From Halichondria panicea (lineage: Eukaryota; Porifera; Demospongiae; Suberitida; Halichondriidae): DNA of 64,000 nt. A program made the position numbers and the translations under genes. Location of the stretch: assembly GCF_963675165.1 (NCBI RefSeq), contig NC_087385.1, positions 5,725,412 through 5,789,411 of the forward strand, read 5' to 3'. The notes below the pieces were generated by a model that worked only from the letters and a program-made list of their open reading frames with translations, was not told the origin of the DNA and ran no database searches. Shown piece after piece: positions 57,034-64,000 of the stretch. Numbering within the stretch: position 1 is the first letter of the stretch; every line of letters begins with the position of its first letter.

Positions 57034-58458
57034 CTATGCTTGAAGCTTCTCAGCAGACTGTGAGGAGATTGTCACAATGTGCTTGTTGGCTATCTTTCCT
57101 CTGCGGGAAAAAAACGTAGTTTTTAATTTTCAGGTTTCACACTGCCATGAGTTACACATGCACTTGCAAACACCTGTGCATTACATAGGGAGTAGCAGAA
57201 TCAAGTCCTTATGGTATACTAGTGCTGCTACAGGGGACAACCTCTCTACACTTATATAAGTAAAGAACGTGACTCTGAATAACTATATAGAGAATTCATT
57301 AGGAGCATGCCCTACACCACATGCACTAGCTATGATTATGGGGAATGATCACTCACATTATCTTCTGCATGTGTAATGGTAGATGGACAAACGACACGTC
57401 CTTTTTAATAATTGCCTCCAGGCACAACTGCTCGAGGGATGGTACTGCAGATAATATACATCACCATGATTTCACATAAGACTATACAAAATTTGCTAGT
57501 CCTAGCTAATACATATACGACTTTGAATTGGCAAATAGTTTTATCGCGCTCAAATATAAACTTTGATGACCCCATTTGAAAGGTCTTTTTCTAAGCTTTC
57601 AGAAAATCATAAAATCATTGAAATTCGATTCATGGAATCCAAGTTATGGCAGCTGAAACAGTCCCTGAACCATTGATTAAACCGGGGAGGGGGGGGGGGG
57701 GGGTTCAACAGCCAGTAACTTAAGTACCGTTGATCCAATGTAAACATTTTTCTGATTTTCTGAAAGCTTAGAAAGAGATTTTTCAAATTATGCGTTTCAA
57801 TCCAAAATTTCATCAGGGCCATAATTTGTCATTTTTCGGCCTTGGACCATGGGCTATTATCCATGATGTGGCCAAATTGGCAAATAGTTTTATCGCTCAA
57901 ATATAAACTTTTGATGACACCATTTGAAAGATCGCTTTCTAAGCTTTCAGAAAATCAGAAATTGGATCTACGGAATTCAAGTTATGCCAGCTGAAAGATT
58001 CCCTGAACCATACTAAAGATAGTACATGTTCTTTGATTCAACATGCAGAGGGAGGTATTTGAAAAACTTTCAACAGCCATAACTTTAGTACCATTGATCC
58101 ATTCTCAACGTTTTATGATTTTTCTGAAAGCTTAGAAAGAGACCTGTCAAATGATGTGGTGTTTAACGAGGTCATACTTTGGTCTTATGGTCATGAGAAG
58201 AGACAGGGATTTTTGTAGATGTACATGTAGGTACACACCAACAATATTAACTTACAAACAATAATAACTTACAAAGCTGCAGAATGTACATTTCGTTGTT
58301 GTCATGAAGAATCTCCATCTCTTTACCATCCTTGAGTATTTTAACAGGGCTCGTTCCTCCGCACACGAGCACCTCTGTTCCAATCAATGCACATCCCACT
58401 CGTCTTCGAGGGGCAGGACCATCACCAAATGGACGGAGCTCTTGTATATGCCACGTAT
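57034..58458 (-). pseudogene. 3' exons of a KLHDC3-like kelch gene; 5' part not found
   Basis: Three exons join in phase: 58273-58458 (TWHIQELRPFGDGPAPRRRV, GTEVLVCGGTSP, NEMYIL), 57357-57444 (PSLEQLCLEAIIKK) and 57034-57100 (KIANKHIVTISSQ, stop). This matches the last kelch repeat and C-terminal tail of KLHDC3, a substrate receptor of cullin-2 ubiquitin ligases. The earlier kelch repeats are expected upstream at >58458, but 58459-58992 shows nothing like them and a plus-strand gene follows. Either it is a truncated copy, or upstream exons lie beyond the MATH genes. The three exons themselves show no lesions. Confidence 0.6.
57520..58190. mobile_element. Two copies of a palindromic element in a kelch-gene intron
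   Basis: Block 1 (about 57520-57860) and block 2 (about 57870-58190) each contain TTGGCAAATAGTTTTATCGC, CATTTGAAAGRTC and TTCTAAGCTTTCAGAAAATC, followed by their inverse (TTTCTGAAAGCTTAGAAAGA). A G-rich run (57685-57703) sits at the centre of block 1. Related to the element at 25252-25495. Confidence 0.65.
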
Positions 58459-58992
58459 CTGCCAAAAAAGTATAAAGTACTATATAAATATGTGACACAA
58501 TTACCATTACATTTACTTATGTTACTACTTGTAGTAACGAGGACCATGCTCACAACGGTGTGTCCATGCAACCGCTACTGGAGGTATACACATTGATAAA
58601 AGACACTTACACACTCATATTGAGCAGTTGAGAAGTTTAACAGTGAATTGCCTTGCAAAAATGGTGGCATGGGGCTCATATTTTATACATTTTGGTAAAA
58701 AACAGGCAGCCAAGTGCCACACCTTTTTTTGTGGGACAGTGCATGCATGGCTTCAATACATATCCTATCAGGGCCAGGCAAGTATGTACCTAGCTAGCAG
58801 AGTTTCAGTTCTCCTGTACTATATTAGAAGACAGGCAGTTTAAGCGAGCATTAGTACAGTGAATATATCAATGATCTATACTGTAGACACTAGATAGTTC
58901 AACTGAATGCAAATCCTTGTGGGTTTTATGCAATTACTAATATTATCAGAGTTTTAGCAACCTATCCAACAATCTACTGATGTACAGTGAAG
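58459..58992. other. Intergenic stretch without recognisable gene
   Basis: Between the kelch exons and the first MATH gene. AT-rich, no conserved reading frame on either strand, and no kelch motifs. Confidence 0.6.
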
Positions 58993-60730
58993 ATGGCCAG
59001 CCCAGAGAAGGCTAAGTGGAAATTATCAAAGAAGCTACAGCATTGGTGCAAGACCTCTCTATGCTACTGTTATACGCTTCGCAAAACTGACTCCACAGGT
59101 GAATTTCAGCACTAATTAAGAGTGTAAAATTGATATTAAGCAGCTGTTACGTAACTATAAACTGCAATTAGGATAAAATACAATGAATTAATGCATTGTA
59201 CCTTGTACCCTGCTAATACAATGTTATTGCTATATTATTCACCGCAAATACAGACCCGGGAGATATTCCACCCTCGGTTACAGAACGAAGGGAATCACAT
59301 GAGAGTCACCTGACAGACCACTCGGAAAGTGCCCAGAGTCAAGCTAACAGCCCAGTCAGAAGGAACTCTAAGACAGTGACATGGCAGCCAGTGATGGCAG
59401 CGAGTGAGGAAGAGGATAAATTACCGCCCATCCCTTTATCTGCATCACCATTGCCAGGTAATGGCACTTACACGTATAGAACTTACTGGTTTCTCTAAGA
59501 TGATTTATCAAAGAACACTTAATTCTATGCAAAGCGGTTTTCTAGTAGAATTCATAACTTGCATGGGTGCAATTTGACAACAAAGCCCTGCACTGCTACT
59601 ATCTATACTCATCCTCCTCCTTTTCCAGAAACTGCCAGTACCCGAGGCAGACTAACAACACAGAGTACTATGGACTCAATAATTGAAGAGTTACCGGCAC
59701 ATTTGAGGTTGTGTACACATGTACACATGCACTCAACGCTATGCTAATCTGTACACCAAAATCACAAATTCCACCTATCAAATGTTTTGCGCATGCATAT
59801 ACCAACAATTTTAAGCTATGTCACAGGTAGTGTACACTTCATATCTGCTAGTAATATAGACTAGACACAGCAATACGTTTTTATTGAGCTCCTAAACTAT
59901 AATTATTTATTGTGACTTTACATCAATTTCCCAGATCGTTGGAGGATAGAATGACTGCTCTGTTTGGCACCGCATTCTTCAAGACAGTAGACGAGTATGA
60001 GGGTGATGAAGAGATGGGGGAGGGCAGCTATTACGAGGGGGAAACCGACTGGGGAGCAATGGAGATCAAACTACAGGTACACAAACATCGCTACTTTAAC
60101 TTACTAATTGCACAACAAGTAATGTGGCACAAGTATACATGTGCAATTATACAAAAGCAAAGCCACTTACAGAAATGTTTTCATTAGCTTTCCGAGCAAC
60201 ATCTCAAAGCAAAGATATCTGAAGTAGAAGAGATGGCGGAGAATGTTCGACTTAGTGTAAAAGACAAGTTTGCTAACGGAGGATTCATGCCGTTTGATTT
60301 CGAAGTCCCTCAAGCCAGATCTCTCAGACACCGTAAGGCGACTTTCAGGAGCCCCCCAATCTACACACACTCTGGGGGATATCGATTCATGGTTGAAGTG
60401 TCCCCCGGAGGTGAAGGAATGGCTGAAGGAACACATCTGAGCGTGAACATAGTCTCCCTAAAAGGAGATTATGATAGTATTTTACAATTTCCGGCCACTT
60501 TCACCCTAACAATTAGAATTATGAACAGCTATGCAGAAAGAAGCGGCCATTTCACAAGAGAACTTGAGTGTGTGTATGAGAAGCCTGTACCTTCAATAGA
60601 GATAGGTGGAGAATTTGAATTCATCTTGCTTAAGCAATTGTCTTGGAATGAAGAAAAACAGACACAGTATTTAAACAATGACAAGATTGACTTTCGAATA
60701 ATGAGAGTTGTGTTCACAAGTAAGAAGTAA
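58993..60730 (+). CDS. MATH (TRAF-C type) domain protein 1
   Basis: Five exons (58993-59098, 59254-59457, 59629-59707, 59935-60076, 60188-60730) join to 357 residues. The N-terminus is basic with clustered Cys (KKLQHWCKTSLCYCYTL), perhaps for membrane or zinc contact. A polar, Ser/Glu-rich linker and a helix (about 175-210) follow. Residues about 215-355 are a MATH domain: FRSPPIYTHSGGYRFMVEVS, HLSVNIVSLKGDYDSILQFP, FEFILLKQLSW, KIDFRIMRVVF. MATH domains bind receptor tails or adaptors in TRAF signalling. No RING or zinc fingers are present, so it is not a full TRAF. First of three tandem plus-strand genes. Confidence 0.82.
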
Positions 60731-61658
60731 GCTAGTGAAAACAAATTAATGTTTTAATTGTGTATTGCTCATCTCAATAAGCTATACATGTACACGTGAT
60801 TAAACAGTTTGTGTGGGCCAGCAATGTTGCACCGGAGTGAGTATTGCTGGTGCAGATCAGGTACATCAAATAATTATATGCATGATATTAGAAGTACAAA
60901 CAATCCAAGTCATGCATGTATAGCAATTAAGGCACTGACAAAGAATGCATAACAGTATTTAGCAACGTCTACTCACTAACATGTGTATTCGATTAGAAAT
61001 GTGAGATGTGATATACTAGAGGGTTTTTATACATATTCTAGTATCATATTGAGTGCAATTCATTAGCCATGCACATATAGCCCTGAGAGAAATTGCTTTG
61101 AACTGAACAGTCCTAAAAATGAGAGTATATACACGAAAATTAGATGACCAGCCTGCATCTAAAACGTACATAAAAGGATAGTTAGCATGCATGGGTATAT
61201 GCCCCTTGCAGTTTTACAGCTGTATAGGTGTTGGAGTGGTACAGTGGTTTGACCCAATGACCATGCAAGGGCCAATGTTTCCCACAGAATAGGTACAGGA
61301 CCACGCTAAGGGCCAACGCTTCCCACAGAAATAGGTATACAAGACTATGCTAAGGGCCAACGCTTCCCACAGAAATAGGTATACAAGACTATGCTAAGGG
61401 CCAACGCTTCCCACAGAAATGTAATTTCCTGCATGCATTTTATGGGTGTGTCTATTTCCTACAACTACCTTCAGTCAACCCAAACAATTATGCATGAACA
61501 TTGTAAATTATAGTTCATGCAGCAACCTATGTAGTTCAAATTGGCAGTCACAAGAGAACAAATTATCTAGCACCTATTAAACAAAGAACCAGCTGATCCA
61601 CTGAAGCAGCAGGCATTTGACAATCTATCATCTCTACGCTATATCACGTTCTTGCAAA
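60731..61658. other. Intergenic stretch between MATH genes, with minisatellite
   Basis: No gene seen. A minisatellite at about 61258-61422 has four units of 41-44 bp (GGGCCAACGCTTCCCACAGA, AATAGGTATACAAGACTATG). The rest is AT-rich. Confidence 0.7.
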
Positions 61659-62656
61659 ATGGCAGACACTACAGAAGACAAGGACTCTGGAGACAGTCCT
61701 CTCACCCACAAGGAACGCTGTAAAGAGGAGTGCAAAAAAGCTCTTGGCATGTGTTTCTGGAATAAGGTAGTAGAGAGCTTTAAAGCCAGGGATAAGAAAA
61801 GAAACGAACAAGGTATACATAGCCAATTATATAAGTAAAGAAAAGCTACGTACCACATTGAATACAAAAATACTATAACAAAGCTTATATAAAATGCCTA
61901 ATACCAATGCACTACCCAATAATAACTATATTTGTATACTGGACTAATTACTCAAATTCAACAGATCCCGAGGATAAAGAGGCCGAGATACAACAAGAGA
62001 AGGAAGAGCTCGAAGAACAACTCGAACTGATTAGGGAGAACTCAAAGGCTGACAAAGAAAACTACCTTGAGCAAATAACAATCCAAAAAGAAGCATATGA
62101 GCAGCAATTGTACGATCAACAGCAAAGCTACGACGGACAAATCCAGCAGCTCCAACTTGACCTGGAGAAACGCTCCCTGGCAATCCAGAATGTCAGTGAC
62201 ATGGTCCAACAGTACGAATTCTTGGTTCCCGAGTATAGCAGGCTCAAGAGAGACAGGGCGGAATATATAACACCTCCAATTTACTCCAAGCCAGGTGGTT
62301 ACAAGTTTGTGATTAAGGTGCTGGTAGTTGGTTCTAGGACTGGATTGGGTTCTCATGTGTCGATACAAGGTTTGAGTCAACTGGGAGAGTATGATGCCAA
62401 CTTATCCTACCCGGTGAACAACATGTCTGTGACGCTGCAGATTTTGAACCAGCAGAACAAGAAAGAGAGCTATGAGAAGCAAGTGCATTTCACTTATACC
62501 CGGAGCAATAATGGTGAAACCCTTGGGTCTGATTTCCAGTTCATAAGCCATCAACAGCTTGAGGAAAATGCAGCAATCTATCTCAAGAACGACACGCTCT
62601 GGTTCAGGATAACGAAGATCCAAATCGAGACTGCAAATCCAGGAAGTAAGAAGTAG
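61659..62656 (+). CDS. Coiled-coil MATH domain protein 2
   Basis: Two exons (61659-61812, 61965-62656) join to 281 residues. The N-terminus has Cys-containing helices (KERCKEECKKALGMCFW). Residues about 55-135 form a strong coiled coil (KEELEEQLELIRENSKADKE, QQLYDQQQSYDGQIQQLQLD). Residues about 145-278 are a MATH domain (YITPPIYSKPGGYKFVIKVL, HVSIQGLSQLGEYDANLSYP, FQFISHQQLEENAAIYLKND, LWFRITKIQIE). Coiled coil plus MATH is the C-terminal half of a TRAF, which suggests a trimeric adaptor without ubiquitin-ligase RING. Paralogue of the gene at 58993 from its domain sequence. Confidence 0.85.
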
Positions 62657-63000
62657 AAGATGGAACGAGTGATACATAATTATATAAACAGAAACATTGA
62701 CTATTTTAGATAGAGCTTATAATAATGGATGCTAAACTATAGTGTACGATTACAATGACTTCATCCTATCTGAAGGCAATACCTCCATTCAGCTTTGAAA
62801 AAATTGACACAATATCCTATACAGGAATGTTATCATGTATATACAGACCTTGCATACAAACATTAATTTTACTGGCTATTTATATGTACGACATTTCCTG
62901 ACCTATCATCAAGAGTATAAGCCCCCGCATAGTGTATGTCTAACACGCCCACTGATATACAGAGCAGATAAGTTTAAATGTTGAAAGACAAGCTAGAGCA

Positions 63001-63721
63001 ATGGCCTTTCAATCACAGAAAGAACAGGCTGTCAAAAGTGAAGAATCTGAAGGTCGCAAGCTTTCGCAGAGACTATCTACATGGTTTGAGCAGTACTGTG
63101 CAAATTGCTATCGTCACAATAAGGAGAAAGTTACTAGTAAGCTAATCATTAATGTACTCTATATTTCTTGTAACATGAGACTAATTACATGCATAGTTAA
63201 CCGGAACATTGAGCAGCTGTGCACATGTACACACACATGCACACACACACACATTAAATCTAAATTGGTTCATTCCACATCGCCAGTTCTGCTTACCAAA
63301 AATAGCCCACTAGGAACCCCGGTATTCAATGCCTGACTTCCATTAAGCAAGCCATATACACTGTACCAAGAAATGTACAAGTACATGCAACCATACATGC
63401 ACACACACATGCACACACACACATAAGTCTACCGAGAAATGTACACGTACAACCATACACATGCACACACAAACAGAAGAGGAAGAACAGGAAAAGAAAG
63501 AGCTAGCTGAGCAAGAGTTAGGATTACAGAAAGCTAAACACCTGGAAGAGTTAAATAGTCCACAGCCGATTGAGCAAGAGGAGGTGATCTATGATGCTGT
63601 TCCCACGTGTGACGATGACGATGACAGCGATGACTATGAGGAGATACCACCAATTCCAGAGAGAATGCATAAAGTGACTGAGAGCGAGAAGGAAAGACGG
63701 GGGCCAAAAAAGCAGACATGA
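63001..63721 (+). CDS. Short acidic protein, third tandem member (126 aa)
   Basis: Two exons (63001-63136, 63477-63721) join in phase to 126 residues. The N-terminus (LSQRLSTWFEQYCANCYRHN) resembles the Cys-containing start of its two neighbours in character. A charged helix (EEQEKKELAEQELGLQKAKH) follows, then an acidic stretch with two Tyr motifs, IYDAVP and DYEEIPPIP, which could be phosphotyrosine or SH2/SH3 docking sites. No MATH domain is present before the stop. Not recognised as a named family. It may be a truncated paralogue. The 343 bp before it and the 279 bp after it show no gene. Confidence 0.6.
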
Positions 63722-64000
63722 AAGTTCTCTAAACTCATCCTAGCAAAACAATGCTTGTCATTAATTATTATTAATAATGTATTAACGTTCACTTCTATAC
63801 TGACAACAATCATGCCATGAAAAAATTATTATTATGAGACTATAATTATTTTCTCACATTATCATGTTTGCCGATACTATTGTCTGAGCTATTATTGCAC
63901 ACCGGTAGTGCTTGAAAGCCCTACTAATCTGAGTTATAACAGCAGGTGATTCAACTAAAGGAACTGCTAACATATACACACTGTAAACACACGTACAATG

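Overview
This is eukaryotic nuclear DNA from an animal, most likely a sponge (demosponge type; inferred). Genes are multi-exon with GT-AG introns, many only 50-400 bp long. Neighbouring genes lie 40-400 bp apart in convergent, divergent or head-to-tail pairs, and the set is clearly metazoan (UTX/KDM6, BCOR, ATG4, NUFIP1, ATP6AP2, TMEM33, CMC4, HYKK, GALE). Exons were joined by hand from splice signals and reading phase. For most genes the joined lengths are exact multiples of three, which supports the models.

Layout. 1-7.85 kb: 3' part of an MCF2L/DBS-like RhoGEF (Sec14, spectrin, DH, PH, SH3). 7.9-19.3 kb: a scrambled, decayed set of duplicates of its 3' exons, ending in a second SH3 exon. 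Scattered through the RhoGEF introns and these duplicates are seven antisense, intronless members of an unrecognised protein family (four to five intact, two broken). Two members have perfect heat-shock-element-like motifs upstream. 19.4-21.0 kb: a TIR-NHL fusion protein, whose decayed first exon is also present at 8.0 kb; this shows that the ancestral tandem duplication spanned both genes. 21.2-24.7 kb (-): secreted pectin-acetylesterase/Notum-fold hydrolase, then a single-exon PH protein. 24.7-26.4 kb: no gene seen.

26.4-29.9 kb (+): ARM-Tudor-Schlafen/AlbA protein. 30.1-33.4 kb (-): ATG4. 33.6-35.1 kb (+): NUFIP1. 35.2-39.3 kb (-): BCOR-like PRC1.1 subunit. 39.6-42.3 kb (+): ATP6AP2. 42.6-44.1 kb (-): hydroxylysine kinase. 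44.4-46.2 kb (-): TMEM33. 46.3-46.7 kb (-): CMC4, head-to-head with UTX/KDM6 (46.8-54.8 kb, +). 55.2-56.3 kb (-): GALE. 57.0-58.5 kb (-): 3' exons of a KLHDC3-like kelch gene with no visible 5' part. 59.0-63.7 kb (+): two MATH-domain genes and a short related-looking gene in tandem.

Themes. ATG4 and NUFIP1 (autophagy/ribophagy) share a divergent promoter region. BCOR and UTX both act on H3K27/H2A Polycomb chromatin and lie 7 kb apart. TIR-NHL and the MATH cluster are plausible innate-signalling genes. The Tudor-Schlafen fusion points to RNA processing. The most unusual feature is the nested antisense gene family that has multiplied together with fragments of its host gene. Short palindromic elements (MITE-like) and minisatellites are common, and several minisatellites duplicate splice sites.
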